Shown: positions 51,664 through 61,366 of the stretch, in pieces
How positions within the stretch are numbered: the first letter of the stretch is position 1
Layout: each line of letters begins with the position of its first letter
DNA from: Prevotella sp. E15-22
Lineage (GTDB): Bacteria; Bacteroidota; Bacteroidia; Bacteroidales; Bacteroidaceae
NCBI RefSeq assembly: GCF_023204875.1
Contig: NZ_CP096247.1
Span: 186,001-250,000 of the forward strand
Direction: 5' to 3'
Length of the DNA: 64,000 bases
Made by a program: the position numbers and the translations under genes
Notes under the pieces: model-generated
Databases searched by the model: none
Told to the model about the DNA's origin: nothing
Seen by the model: the letters and a program-made list of their open reading frames with translations, nothing else

Positions 51664-53325
51664 ATGGAAAAGAAAATTGAAATAAGGTGTCTGAACGATG
51701 GACAGAAGTATGAGGTGCCCATGGGCTGTTCGCTGAAAGAAGCCTTTGAGCAGATAGGCTTGCAGATGACTTATCCTCCTATCACTGCGCGTGTTAATAA
51801 TAAGGTAGAAGGAATGCATTTCCGCGTGTATAAGCCCAAGGAGGTGGAATTTATGGATATTACCTCGCCTTCGGGTCAGCGCGCCTATACTCGTACGTTG
51901 TTCTTTATCCTCTGTAAGGCTGTGCACGACCTGTACACGCCTTGTAAGGTTGCCATTGACATCCCTGTGAGTAATGGCTACTATGTGGATTTGAACATCG
52001 GACATCCTGTTACTTTGGAGGATGCAGGCCGCATCCGTCAGCGTATGCAGGAGATTATCGATGAGGATTTGCCTATCCACCGTCATGAAACAACGACAGA
52101 GGAGGCCATCCATATGTTCAGTATCCTGCATACCCATTCGAAGGTGAAACTGCTGAAGAGTACGGGCTCGCTCTATACTACGTTTTACGACATAGACGAG
52201 TATTACGACTATTTCTATGGTGCTTTGCTCACCCGCACCTCACAAATCTATCTCTTCGGACTGGAGAAATACTATGATGGTCTGCTGTTGCGAATTCCTT
52301 CTGTAGAACACCCTATGGAGTTGGGCGAGTTGGTGATGCAGGACAAGATGTTTTCTATCTTCAAGGAACATCATCGCTGGCAGGATATCCTGGGCATGCG
52401 CACTATTGGCGACCTGAACGAGGCTATTGATAAGGGCTTTACATCAAAACTCATACAGATTAGTGAGGCTCTGCAGGAGAAAAAGATTGGTAAGATTGCT
52501 GATGAGATAGCCAATAGGAAGGGCATTAAGCTGGTGCTGATTGCCGGACCGTCGTCAAGTGGTAAGACCACCACGTGTAAGCGCCTCTCGGTGCAGTTGG
52601 CTGTGAATAGCATTAAACCGGTTCCCATCTCGCTCGACGACTATTTCCTGGACCGTGAGCTTACTCCCCGTGATGCCACAGGTGATTACGACTTCGAGAA
52701 CCTGCACGCCTTGAACCTGCCACTGTTGAGAGAGCAGATGAACGCGTTGTTCCGTGGTGAGGAGATTGAATTGCCACGCTATGACTTCCCCACAGGTAAG
52801 AGTGTGAAGAGTGGCAGGAAGTTGCGTCTGAATGAAGGCGAGGTGCTGGTGGTGGAAGGTATCCATGCATTGAATCCTGAGTTAATGGAGGGTGTGCCGC
52901 AAGAACAGATCTATCGCGTCTATGCCTCGGCGCTGACCACGCTCCTGTTGGACAACCATAATTATATACCCACTACAGATAATCGCCTGCTGCGTCGTAT
53001 CATCCGCGACTATAAATATCGCAATGTGTCGGCTCAGGAGACCATCCGCCGCTGGCCTTCTGTGCGTCGTGGTGAGAATAAGTGGATTTTCCCATATCAG
53101 GAGAATGCTGACCAAATGTTCAACTCGGCCATGCTGTTTGAGTTGGCCGTTATCAAGAGTCAGGCTGAACCTTTACTTGAACGGGTACCCGAAAATTGCC
53201 CCGAATACGCTGAGGCCTACCGCCTACGTAAGTTCCTGAAATACATACGTCCTATACCCGAAGATCAGATCCCGCCAACCTCATTATTACGTGAGTTCTT
53301 GGGTGGTTCGTCATTCGAATATTAA
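51664..53325 (+). CDS. TGS/SAD-domain nucleoside (uridine) kinase
   Basis: A 553-residue multidomain protein. The first 60 or so residues are TGS-like (KIEIRCLNDGQKYEVPMG); the next region matches the second additional domain of threonyl-tRNA synthetase (HRHETTTEEAIHMF). The C-terminal half is a uridine-kinase-type P-loop domain with Walker A GPSSSGKTTTCKRL and the ISLDDYFLDRE substrate region. The architecture is standard in Bacteroidetes and Clostridia and is believed to phosphorylate pyrimidine nucleosides; the role of the tRNA-synthetase-like part is unclear. The gene ends just before an inverted repeat. Confidence 0.92.
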   Translation: MEKKIEIRCLNDGQKYEVPMGCSLKEAFEQIGLQMTYPPITARVNNKVEGMHFRVYKPKEVEFMDITSPSGQRAYTRTLFFILCKAVHDLYTPCKVAIDIPVSNGYYVDLNIGHPVTLEDAGRIRQRMQEIIDEDLPIHRHETTTEEAIHMFSILHTHSKVKLLKSTGSLYTTFYDIDEYYDYFYGALLTRTSQIYLFGLEKYYDGLLLRIPSVEHPMELGELVMQDKMFSIFKEHHRWQDILGMRTIGDLNEAIDKGFTSKLIQISEALQEKKIGKIADEIANRKGIKLVLIAGPSSSGKTTTCKRLSVQLAVNSIKPVPISLDDYFLDRELTPRDATGDYDFENLHALNLPLLREQMNALFRGEEIELPRYDFPTGKSVKSGRKLRLNEGEVLVVEGIHALNPELMEGVPQEQIYRVYASALTTLLLDNHNYIPTTDNRLLRRIIRDYKYRNVSAQETIRRWPSVRRGENKWIFPYQENADQMFNSAMLFELAVIKSQAEPLLERVPENCPEYAEAYRLRKFLKYIRPIPEDQIPPTSLLREFLGGSSFEY

Positions 53326-53341
53326 GTTGTTTTAACATAAG

Positions 53342-53401
53342 AAAAAGCGATTGCAAGGATACGAATATCGGTTTATTTTCGTATCTTTGCAATCGCTTTT
53401 T
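53342..53401 (+). promoter_or_regulatory. 24-bp inverted repeat combining terminator and nrdD promoter
   Basis: Arms at 53342-53365 and 53378-53401 are complementary over 24 bp with a single G-T wobble, loop of 12 bases, starting with AAAAAGCG and ending CGCTTTTT. This is a good terminator for the kinase gene. The right arm also contains a -7 box, TATCTTTGC (53382-53390), 41-49 bases before the nrdD ATG, so the palindrome could double as a regulatory site. Confidence 0.75.
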
Positions 53402-53430
53402 GATAACTAATAAAAAACGAATCGACACTT

Positions 53431-55662
53431 ATGATACAGACCGTGGTGAAGCGCGATGGCCGCATCGTGGGCTTCAATGAACAGAAGGTGATGGCCGCCA
53501 TCCGTAAGGCTATGATGACGACCGACAAGGGTGAGGATGAACACTTGCTCAACCAGATAACAGATCATATCGCCCAGCGTGGTGATACGCAGATGACTGT
53601 GGAACAGATCCAGGACCTGGTAGAGCTGGAGTTGATGAAGTCAAGTCGAAAGGATGTGGCTCAGAAGTATATCGCCTATCGTAATCAGCGCTCTATCGCC
53701 CGTAAGGCTAAGACGCGTGACGTGTTCTTGGATATTGTGAATATCAAGAACAACGATGTGACGCGTGAGAATGCTAATATGAATGCTGATACGCCCGCCG
53801 GCATGATGATGAAGTTTGCTTCGGAAACGACCAAGCCCTTCGTTGATGACTATCTGCTGTCGGAAGAGAGTCGCGCGGCCGTGGCTCATAACTATCTGCA
53901 CATCCACGACAAGGACTATTATCCCACGAAGTCGTTTACCTGTGTGCAGCATCCGCTGGATCATATTCTAAACTGCGGTTTTATTGCCGGACACGGAGCC
54001 TCACGTCCTGCCAAGCGTATTGAGACAGCCTCTGTGTTGGCATGTATCTCGCTGGAGTGCGCTCAGAACGAAATGCATGGTGGACAAGCTATTCCTGCCT
54101 TTGATTTCTATCTGGCACCCTTTGTACGTCTGTCGTATATTGAGGAACTGAAATACTTGGAGGACCTTTATGGTGAGGACTTCAGCGCTCTGTATAATGA
54201 GCCTTTGATGGATTATCTGAAGCAACCGCTCGATGGACTTCAGGGTACAGACCGTGTGCGTCAGCATGCCATCAACAAAACTGTTGGTCGTGTGCATCAG
54301 GCCATGGAGGCATTTATCCATAACATGAATACCATTCACTCACGTGGTGGCAACCAGGTGGTTTTTTCTTCTATCAACTATGGTACGGACACGTCAGCCG
54401 AAGGTCGCTGCGTGATGCGTGAGCTGTTGCTCTCTACCTACGAGGGCGTGGGTGGTGGCGAGACGGCTATCTTTCCTATTCAGATATGGAAGAAGAAGCG
54501 TGGCGTGAACTACCTGCCTGAGGATCGCAACTTCGACCTGTATCAGTTGGCTTGTAAGGTGACGGCCCGTCGTTTCTTCCCAAATTTCTTGAATCTCGAC
54601 GCAACGTTTAACCAGAGTGAGGAATGGCGTGCCGATGATCCTAAGCGCTATATCCATGAGGTGGCAACGATGGGTTGCCGTACGCGTGTGTTTGAGAACC
54701 GTTTTGGCCCCAAGACCAGTATCGGTCGTGGAAACCTGTCGTTCTCTACCATCAACCTGGTTCGTCTGGCTTTGGAATGCCGTAGGGAAGAGGAACAGGA
54801 GCAGCGTCTGGGACAATTCTTTGCTAAGTTGGACGAAATGCTGGAAATCACAGCCCAGCAACTGGACGACCGCTTCCAGTTCCAGAAAACTGCCTACACA
54901 CGTCAGTTCCCCCTATTGATGAAGAGTTTGTGGATTGGCGGAGATAAGTTGGGTGCTTCGGACACCGTAGAGAGTGTGATCAACCAGGGTACACTGGGTA
55001 TTGGCTTCATTGGCTTGGCAGAGTGTTTGGTGGCGCTCATTGGCAAGCATCACGGTGAGAGTGAAGAGGCACAGGAACTGGGCTTGAAGATTATCACTTA
55101 TATGCGCGACCGTGTGAATGAGTTCTGCGACCGTTATCACCATAACTACTCAGTATTGGCAACACCTGCCGAGGGCTTGGCTGGCAGATTCACCAAGCGC
55201 GACCGTAAGGACTTTGGCGTTATTCCTGGCGTGACCGACCGTGATTACTATACAAACTCGAACCATGTGCCTGTGTACTATAAGTGTTCGGCTCGCCATA
55301 AGGCTGAGGTTGAGGCTCCTTATCATGACCTGACTCGTGGTGGTCATATCTTCTATGTGGAGATTGATGGCGATGCTACGCATAACCCACAGGTGATTAT
55401 GAGTGTGGTTGACATGATGGACCGTCTGAACATGGGCTATGGCTCAGTGAACCATAACCGTAATCGCTGCATGGACTGCGGTTATGAGAATGCTCAGAAC
55501 GACCTGAAGGCTTGTCCGAAGTGTGGTTCTACGAATATTGACCGTCTGCAGCGTATCACAGGCTATCTGGTGGGCACCACCGACCGTTGGAACAGTGGTA
55601 AGTTGGCGGAGCTTAACGACCGTGTGACGCATATTGACGACGGTGAGAAGAGTTTGTTCTAG
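53431..55662 (+). CDS. nrdD: Anaerobic ribonucleoside-triphosphate reductase, system 2
   Basis: A 743-residue class III reductase, distinct from the copy at 17026-19125. The ATP-cone is at about 3-90 (TVVKRDGRIVGFNEQKVM). The E. coli/T4-like blocks YLHIHDKDYY, SRGGNQVVFSSINYG and TSIGRGNLSFSTINL are present. The zinc site is CMDCGY/CPKCGS and the glycyl-radical loop is RITGYLVG (Gly711), followed by a tail TTDRWNSGKLAEL, of the E. coli type. It is followed by its own activase gene, with a 10-bp repeat array between them. Confidence 0.95.
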   Translation: MIQTVVKRDGRIVGFNEQKVMAAIRKAMMTTDKGEDEHLLNQITDHIAQRGDTQMTVEQIQDLVELELMKSSRKDVAQKYIAYRNQRSIARKAKTRDVFLDIVNIKNNDVTRENANMNADTPAGMMMKFASETTKPFVDDYLLSEESRAAVAHNYLHIHDKDYYPTKSFTCVQHPLDHILNCGFIAGHGASRPAKRIETASVLACISLECAQNEMHGGQAIPAFDFYLAPFVRLSYIEELKYLEDLYGEDFSALYNEPLMDYLKQPLDGLQGTDRVRQHAINKTVGRVHQAMEAFIHNMNTIHSRGGNQVVFSSINYGTDTSAEGRCVMRELLLSTYEGVGGGETAIFPIQIWKKKRGVNYLPEDRNFDLYQLACKVTARRFFPNFLNLDATFNQSEEWRADDPKRYIHEVATMGCRTRVFENRFGPKTSIGRGNLSFSTINLVRLALECRREEEQEQRLGQFFAKLDEMLEITAQQLDDRFQFQKTAYTRQFPLLMKSLWIGGDKLGASDTVESVINQGTLGIGFIGLAECLVALIGKHHGESEEAQELGLKIITYMRDRVNEFCDRYHHNYSVLATPAEGLAGRFTKRDRKDFGVIPGVTDRDYYTNSNHVPVYYKCSARHKAEVEAPYHDLTRGGHIFYVEIDGDATHNPQVIMSVVDMMDRLNMGYGSVNHNRNRCMDCGYENAQNDLKACPKCGSTNIDRLQRITGYLVGTTDRWNSGKLAELNDRVTHIDDGEKSLF

Positions 55663-55740
55663 GAGATACTGGGCTTTTCTGGGCTTTTCTGGGCTTTTCT
55701 AGGCTTTTCTAGGCAATCCTAGGCTTTCCTAGGAGATCCT
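55661..55740. repeat. Eight 10-bp tandem repeats between nrdD and nrdG
   Basis: Eight consecutive decamers: AGGAGATACT, three GGGCTTTTCT, AGGCTTTTCT, AGGCAATCCT, AGGCTTTCCT, AGGAGATCCT. The first starts inside the nrdD stop codon. In the second half the unit junctions form CCTAGG palindromes spaced exactly 10 bp. Period 10 is not a multiple of 3, so it is not coding; it fills nearly the whole gap before nrdG. Confidence 0.92.
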
Positions 55741-55755
55741 AGGTTAAAATATACA

Positions 55756-56247
55756 ATGATAAGAGTACTTTCGATTATAGAAGATACAATGGTGGACGGT
55801 CCGGGTTTCCGGACCTCCATTTATTGTGCGGGATGCCGTCATCGGTGTCCTGGCTGTCACAACCCACAGTCGTGGGACTTTGGCGGTGGACGCGAGATGT
55901 CGACCGAGGAGATCATGCGCATCATCGTGGCCGACCCTTATGCCAATGTGACGTTCTCAGGTGGCGACCCAATGTATCAGGCAGCGGGGTTTGCGGAACT
56001 GGCGCATGCCATTCGCCGTAGAACAAACAAGGATATCTGGTGCTTTACGGGTTTCCGTTTTGAGGAACTTATCCAACCGGAACAGCGTGAACTGCTTGAG
56101 CAAATTGACGTGCTGGTGGATGGACCATATGTAGCATCACTGCGCAATCCGGACCTTTTGTTCAGGGGCTCGTCGAACCAACGTTTGATTGATGTACAGG
56201 CTTCTTTGTTCTCTGGAGATGTTGTGCTTTGGCAGCAAAATGCCTGA
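55756..56247 (+). CDS. nrdG: Anaerobic RNR activating protein (radical SAM), system 2
   Basis: A 163-residue activase for the adjacent NrdD. The radical-SAM cluster motif is CAGCRHRCPGCHNPQSW (Cys-x3-Cys-x2-Cys within), followed by TFSGGDPM for SAM binding. VDGPGFRTSIY just before the cluster is the canonical NrdG start. It is only loosely similar to the first NrdG, which has a shortened entry into the motif. It probably shares the nrdD transcript since I see no -7 box in the 10-bp repeats. Confidence 0.94.
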   Translation: MIRVLSIIEDTMVDGPGFRTSIYCAGCRHRCPGCHNPQSWDFGGGREMSTEEIMRIIVADPYANVTFSGGDPMYQAAGFAELAHAIRRRTNKDIWCFTGFRFEELIQPEQRELLEQIDVLVDGPYVASLRNPDLLFRGSSNQRLIDVQASLFSGDVVLWQQNA

Positions 56248-56250
56248 TTA

Positions 56251-56282
56251 TTTGATAGTTTCATATTTTATTTGTACCTTTG
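56251..56282 (+). promoter_or_regulatory. Promoter of miaB
   Basis: TTTG (56251-56254), a 20-base spacer and TACCTTTG (56275-56282), close to the ideal Bacteroidetes pattern, 24 bases before the ATG. Confidence 0.7.
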
Positions 56283-56305
56283 TAGCCGAAAATTTATTGC
56301 AATAG

Positions 56306-57628
56306 ATGAAAAAACTGTTTATCGAGACATACGGATGTCAAATGAATGTGGCTGACTCTGAGGTGGTGGCCTCAGTGATGCAGATGGCTGGCTATGAGAC
56401 TTGTGAAAGTGTGGAAGAAGCCGATGCCGTGTTTTTGAATACTTGTTCTGTGCGTGATAACGCCGAACAGAAGATATACCACCGTTTGGAGGCACTTGGA
56501 GCTGTGAAGCGTAAGCGCCCGCTGATTGTAGGTGTGCTGGGTTGTATGGCCGAGCGTGTGCAGCAGGATTTGCTGGAGAATCATGGAGCTGACTTGGTGG
56601 CTGGTCCGGATGCTTATCTGACCTTGCCCGACCTGGTGGCACAAGCTGAGACGGGTCATAAGGCTATTAATATTGAACTGTCTACCACAGAGACTTATAA
56701 GGATGTGGTACCACAGCGTTTACATGGTGCCAAACTTGGTGGCTTCGTGAGTATTATGCGTGGTTGCAACAACTTCTGTCACTACTGCATTGTGCCCTAT
56801 ACTCGTGGACGTGAGCGCTCAAGAGACTTGGAGAGTATCCTTCGTGAGGTTCGTGACCTGCGTGACCGTGGCTTCAAGGAGGTGACGCTGCTCGGCCAGA
56901 ACGTGAACTCATATAGCTGTGAGAAATCGGATGGGAGTGGCGACCGAATTGCTTTCCCAGAGTTGCTGCGCCGTGTGGCCGAGGAGGCACCGCAGATGCG
57001 TGTGCGTTTCACAACCTCGCACCCAAAGGACATGAGCGACGAGACACTGCATGTTATTGCTGAGGTGCCTAACGTATGTAAGCATATCCACCTGCCTGTG
57101 CAGAGTGGCTCAGATAAGATACTGAAACTGATGAACCGTAAGTACACCCGTGAGTGGTACCTGGACCGTGTGGCAGCTATTCGTCGCATCATCCCCGATT
57201 GCGGTCTTTCAACCGATATCTTCGTGGGCTATCATAACGAGACGGAGGAGGATCATCAATTGAGCTTGAGTCTGATGCGTGAGGTGGGCTACGACTCGGC
57301 CTTTATGTTTAAGTATTCAGAACGTCCAGGCACTTACGCATCGAAACACCTGCCCGATAATGTGGCTGAGGACGAGAAGATTCGTCGACTGAATGAGCTC
57401 ATCGCCCTGCAAACCGAGATGTCGGCGCAGCGCAATAAGCTGGACGAGGGTAAGGAGTTTGATGTGTTGGTAGAGGGATTCTCGAAGCGCAGTCGCGAGC
57501 AACTGTGCGGTCGTACAGAGCAGAACAAGATGGTGGTGTTCGACAAAGGGAATCACCATATTGGCGAGACGGTACGTGTGCGCATCACAGGCAGTACCAG
57601 TGCCACACTCTTCGGCGAAGCGTTGTAA
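56306..57628 (+). CDS. miaB: tRNA (N6-isopentenyl adenosine-37-C2)-methylthiotransferase
   Basis: A 440-residue radical-SAM enzyme that adds a methylthio group to i6A37 of tRNAs. The N-terminal UPF0004 domain carries Cys in ETYGCQMNVADSE, NTCSVRDNAEQ and LGCMAER, giving the auxiliary cluster. The radical-SAM motif is CNNFCHYC (Cys-x3-Cys-x2-Cys), and a C-terminal TRAM domain follows (REQLCGRTEQNKMVVF). The length is normal. Confidence 0.96.
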   Translation: MKKLFIETYGCQMNVADSEVVASVMQMAGYETCESVEEADAVFLNTCSVRDNAEQKIYHRLEALGAVKRKRPLIVGVLGCMAERVQQDLLENHGADLVAGPDAYLTLPDLVAQAETGHKAINIELSTTETYKDVVPQRLHGAKLGGFVSIMRGCNNFCHYCIVPYTRGRERSRDLESILREVRDLRDRGFKEVTLLGQNVNSYSCEKSDGSGDRIAFPELLRRVAEEAPQMRVRFTTSHPKDMSDETLHVIAEVPNVCKHIHLPVQSGSDKILKLMNRKYTREWYLDRVAAIRRIIPDCGLSTDIFVGYHNETEEDHQLSLSLMREVGYDSAFMFKYSERPGTYASKHLPDNVAEDEKIRRLNELIALQTEMSAQRNKLDEGKEFDVLVEGFSKRSREQLCGRTEQNKMVVFDKGNHHIGETVRVRITGSTSATLFGEAL

Positions 57629-57671
57629 ACAGCACTGGACGACTTGACTAAGATTAAAGAACAACAAAGAT

Positions 57672-59501
57672 ATGAGAGATTTTTTGCGTGTGTTGAGGCG
57701 TTTCGTGCCTCCCTATAAAAAATATTTAGCCCTGTCGGTATTTTTTAATATCCTGTCGGCAGTGCTGAACATCTTCTCGTTTGCTGCGTTGATACCTATC
57801 CTGCAGATTCTGTTCCAAACGGGCGATGCAGAGACGGCTACCCACGTGATGGCATGGGACTGGAGTGACGTGCAGGGTGTCTTGATGAATAACCTGAACT
57901 ATTATGTTAATGGTTTGATCTCTGACTACGGTGCCACTACCACACTGTTGCTGATAGGCTTGTTCTTGGCATTCACAACCCTGCTAAAGACGGGCGCCTA
58001 TTTCCTGACGTCGGCATGTATCGTGCCCATCCGCACGGGTGTGGTGCGCGACATACGCAATCAGTTGTATGAGAAAATAACATCACTGCCCATGGGCTTC
58101 TTCTCGGAAGAGCGCAAGGGCGACATTATTGCTCGTATGAGTGGTGATGTGCTGGAGGTGGAGAACTCTATCATGGCATCGCTCGAGATGCTGTTCAAAA
58201 ATCCCGTTCTTATCGTTGCTTACTTTGCGACGATGTTGTTCGTCTCGTGGCAGTTGACCACCTTTACTTTGGTTATCGTGCCCGTGATGGGATGGTTTAT
58301 GGGACTCGTAGGTCGTAAGTTGAAGCAGGACTCGGCCAAGGCTCAGAGCCTGTGGAGCGACACAATGAGTCAGGTGGAGGAGACACTGGGTGGCCTGCGC
58401 ATCATCAAGGCCTTTTGTGCCGAGGAGAAGATGAACCACCGTTTTGACCAGACCAACTCTTCCTATCGCTCGCACCTGATGAAGGTGAACATCCGTCAGT
58501 CGTCGGCGCACCCCATGAGTGAGTTCCTGGGTACGGTGATGATTGTCATCGTGCTGTGGTTCGGCGGTATGCTGGTGCTGAACAATCAGGCCATCACAGG
58601 TCCTACGTTCATTTACTATATGGTGATTCTCTACTCAATCATCAACCCTCTGAAGGAGTTCTCGAAAGCCAGCTATAGCATCCCCAAGGGCCTGGCCTCT
58701 ATGGAACGTATCGACAAGATTCTGATGGCCGAGAACACCATTACCGAGGTGGAGCATCCTAAGCATATCGCTTCTTTTGAGCACCAGATAGAGTTCCGTC
58801 ATGTGTCGTTCCGTTATGGCGAGCAGTGGATCCTGAAGGATATCAACCTGATTATCCCTAAGGGCAAGACCATTGCCATTGTGGGACAGTCGGGTAGTGG
58901 TAAGTCAACCATGGTCGACCTGATTCCTCGCTATTATGACGTGCAGGAGGGAGAGGTGCTCATTGATGGCATCAATGTGAAGGATCTGGGTATTCACGAT
59001 CTGCGCCAGTTGATTGGTAATGTGAACCAGGAGGCCATCCTGTTTAACGATACGTTCCGCAACAATATCTCGTTTGGCGTGGACAACGCCACCGACGAGC
59101 AGATTGCCGAAGCTGCCAAGATTGCGAATGCCTACGACTTCATCATGCAGTCGGAGCACCAGTTTGAGACGAACATCGGTGACCGTGGTGGTCGTTTGTC
59201 GGGTGGTCAGCGTCAACGTGTAAGCATTGCCCGTGCCATTCTGAAGAACCCGCCCATCTTGATTCTTGATGAGGCGACATCAGCGCTGGATACAGAAAGT
59301 GAGCGACTGGTGCAGGATGCTCTGGAGCGACTGATGAAGACACGTACTACGGTGGCCATTGCCCACCGCTTGTCGACCATTAAGAATGCTGATGAGATAC
59401 TCGTGCTGCACGAGGGACAGATTGTGGAACGAGGCACACACGAGGAACTGCTCGGCATTGATGGCTATTACAAGAAATTGAACGATATGCAAAGTCTGTA
59501 A
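57672..59501 (+). CDS. MsbA-like ABC exporter (fused permease-ATPase)
   Basis: A 609-residue half-transporter acting as a homodimer. Six transmembrane helices fill about residues 1-330. The nucleotide-binding domain has Walker A GQSGSGKST, signature RLSGGQRQRVSIARAIL, Walker B LILDEATSALD and the H-loop IAHRLST. Such proteins flip lipids, including lipid A, or export other hydrophobic cargo across the inner membrane. Genes for envelope synthesis follow directly (an LTA-synthase-like enzyme after 15 bases), which supports a lipid role. Confidence 0.92.
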   Translation: MRDFLRVLRRFVPPYKKYLALSVFFNILSAVLNIFSFAALIPILQILFQTGDAETATHVMAWDWSDVQGVLMNNLNYYVNGLISDYGATTTLLLIGLFLAFTTLLKTGAYFLTSACIVPIRTGVVRDIRNQLYEKITSLPMGFFSEERKGDIIARMSGDVLEVENSIMASLEMLFKNPVLIVAYFATMLFVSWQLTTFTLVIVPVMGWFMGLVGRKLKQDSAKAQSLWSDTMSQVEETLGGLRIIKAFCAEEKMNHRFDQTNSSYRSHLMKVNIRQSSAHPMSEFLGTVMIVIVLWFGGMLVLNNQAITGPTFIYYMVILYSIINPLKEFSKASYSIPKGLASMERIDKILMAENTITEVEHPKHIASFEHQIEFRHVSFRYGEQWILKDINLIIPKGKTIAIVGQSGSGKSTMVDLIPRYYDVQEGEVLIDGINVKDLGIHDLRQLIGNVNQEAILFNDTFRNNISFGVDNATDEQIAEAAKIANAYDFIMQSEHQFETNIGDRGGRLSGGQRQRVSIARAILKNPPILILDEATSALDTESERLVQDALERLMKTRTTVAIAHRLSTIKNADEILVLHEGQIVERGTHEELLGIDGYYKKLNDMQSL

Positions 59502-59516
59502 TATGATGGCGTCGTC

Positions 59517-61307
59517 ATGAAATCGAGAGTGCTTTTCCTTCTGAGGTTCTACTTGCTGACAGTGGCAGTGTTTATGGTTGCCAAGTGGGGATTCATGCTG
59601 TGTAACCACGCTGAGGCTTCGTTCTCGTTTGGCGATATGATGGAGGTGTGGTGGCACGGTTTAAGTCTTGACTTGTCAACAGCTCTTTACTTCTTTGCAC
59701 TGCCGTTCCTGATGATGATGGCGGGCATGTGGCTGACACTGCCTAAATGGCTTGTGAAGTCTTATTATGCTTTCCTGTCTATAGCCTTTGCCCTGGCTTT
59801 TGTCAGCGATACGAGTATGTATGCTTTTTGGCATTTCAAGTTAGACGCCGCGTGGCTGCAGTACTTAGAGACGCCTACAGAAGCTATGGCCAGCGTGACG
59901 ACGGGCTATCTGGTGATGCGTGCCTTGGTGGTTATCATTCTGACCATCCTGCTGTTTCTTTCTTACAACCGAGTGGTGGGCATGCCTGCCTTTAAGCGTG
60001 GCACGTGGAAAGAACTGATGTTCTATGTTGTTTTGTTACCTTTGATTGTTATTGGTATCCGTGGCGGATTGGGCGAGTCGACGACCAATACCGGTCAGGC
60101 TTATTATTCGCAAAACCAGTTTTTGAATCACTCGGCAGTAAATCCCATCTTCAGTTTCTTCTATTCCATGACGCATCAGTTGGACGACCAGTCGCAATAC
60201 CAGTTCTTTGAAACAGAGGAATGTGAGCAGATGACGCAAGGCGTTTATACCACCGAGAGTGTTCATGGCGACACCCTGCTCACGACCGACCGCCCCAATG
60301 TCTTGGTAATCCTGATGGAGGGCGCTGGTGAGCAGTTCGTTGATGCCATGCCCCATCTGCAGGAACTGAAGAAACAGGGTGTCTATTTCAGTCGATGCTA
60401 CGCCAACTCATGGCGTACAGACCGTGGTACTGTATGTGCGCTCAGTGGCTATCCATCGTTCCCTAACACCTCGGTGATGAAGATACCTGAGAAGAGTAGT
60501 ACCCTGCCAAGTGTTGCTTTGAGTCTTCAGCAGCAAGGCTATAAAACAAACTATCTTTATGGTGGCGATATCAACTTCACCAATATGCGATCATATCTGA
60601 TTGCCACGGGATGGGAGCACCTGATGAGTATGAGTGACTATCCGTTGGGCGAGCAGCGCACCAGTCAGTGGGGTGTGCGTGATGATATCACTTTTGCTAC
60701 TGTTTATCAGTGGATCAGTCAGGCAGATCATAATACGCATCATCTGTGGGGCTACAGCACTCTCTCCAGTCACGAGCCTTGGGATGTGCCCGTGAAGAAG
60801 TTGGACGATGAGGTAGAGAACTCCTTCTGCTATCTGGATGACTGCTTGTTTGATTTCGTTAGCAAGCTCAAGGCCACACCCCAATGGAACAACCTGCTGA
60901 TTGTTATCACATCCGACCATGGTATTGTGCATGGGAAGATAGACCATATGACGCCATTGCAGATGAACCATATCCCCATGCTGTGGCTAGGTGGTGCTGT
61001 TCGTGAGCCACGCGTCATTGATGTGCTGTGTAACCAGAGTGACCTGCCTGCCACCCTGTTGGGACAGTTGCACCTGAATCATGATGCTTATACTTTCAGC
61101 AGAGACGTACTGTCAAAGACTTATACGAAGCCAACCGTGGTTCATAATTTCAATAACGTTCAGTGGATATGCGATTCTACTGGTCATGTGCTCTACGACT
61201 TCGACCTGAAGCGCATCACCATCAACGAAAGTCCCGATGCCGAGCGACTGGAGCGTTTGGACAAGGCCATGATTCAGTTGACCACGGAAGACCTGCAGAA
61301 AAGATAA
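59517..61307 (+). CDS. LTA synthase-like membrane sulfatase-fold transferase
   Basis: A 596-residue membrane enzyme with five N-terminal helices (about 5-180) and a periplasmic alkaline-phosphatase/sulfatase-fold domain (about 250-590). Metal and nucleophile blocks are visible: [14 protein letters not shown], then [16 protein letters not shown] where the catalytic Thr of LTA synthases sits, and [10 protein letters not shown]. Relatives move phosphoglycerol or phosphoethanolamine onto lipids or glycans. It is 15 bases downstream of the ABC exporter gene and probably co-transcribed. The acceptor is unknown; Gram-negative bacteria have no classical LTA. Confidence 0.9.
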   Translation: MKSRVLFLLRFYLLTVAVFMVAKWGFMLCNHAEASFSFGDMMEVWWHGLSLDLSTALYFFALPFLMMMAGMWLTLPKWLVKSYYAFLSIAFALAFVSDTSMYAFWHFKLDAAWLQYLETPTEAMASVTTGYLVMRALVVIILTILLFLSYNRVVGMPAFKRGTWKELMFYVVLLPLIVIGIRGGLGESTTNTGQAYYSQNQFLNHSAVNPIFSFFYSMTHQLDDQSQYQFFETEECEQMTQGVYTTESVHGDTLLTTDRPNVLVILMEGAGEQFVDAMPHLQELKKQGVYFSRCYANSWRTDRGTVCALSGYPSFPNTSVMKIPEKSSTLPSVALSLQQQGYKTNYLYGGDINFTNMRSYLIATGWEHLMSMSDYPLGEQRTSQWGVRDDITFATVYQWISQADHNTHHLWGYSTLSSHEPWDVPVKKLDDEVENSFCYLDDCLFDFVSKLKATPQWNNLLIVITSDHGIVHGKIDHMTPLQMNHIPMLWLGGAVREPRVIDVLCNQSDLPATLLGQLHLNHDAYTFSRDVLSKTYTKPTVVHNFNNVQWICDSTGHVLYDFDLKRITINESPDAERLERLDKAMIQLTTEDLQKR

Positions 61308-61366
61308 TTTTCCTGTCATATAATGCTTGTTTGAATTATTTTTTGTACTTTTACAGCCGAAAACCG

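Noticed and set aside
55661..55740. Coding repeat extending nrdD
   Set aside because: The nrdD stop codon lies at the start of the array and the 10-bp period breaks any frame.
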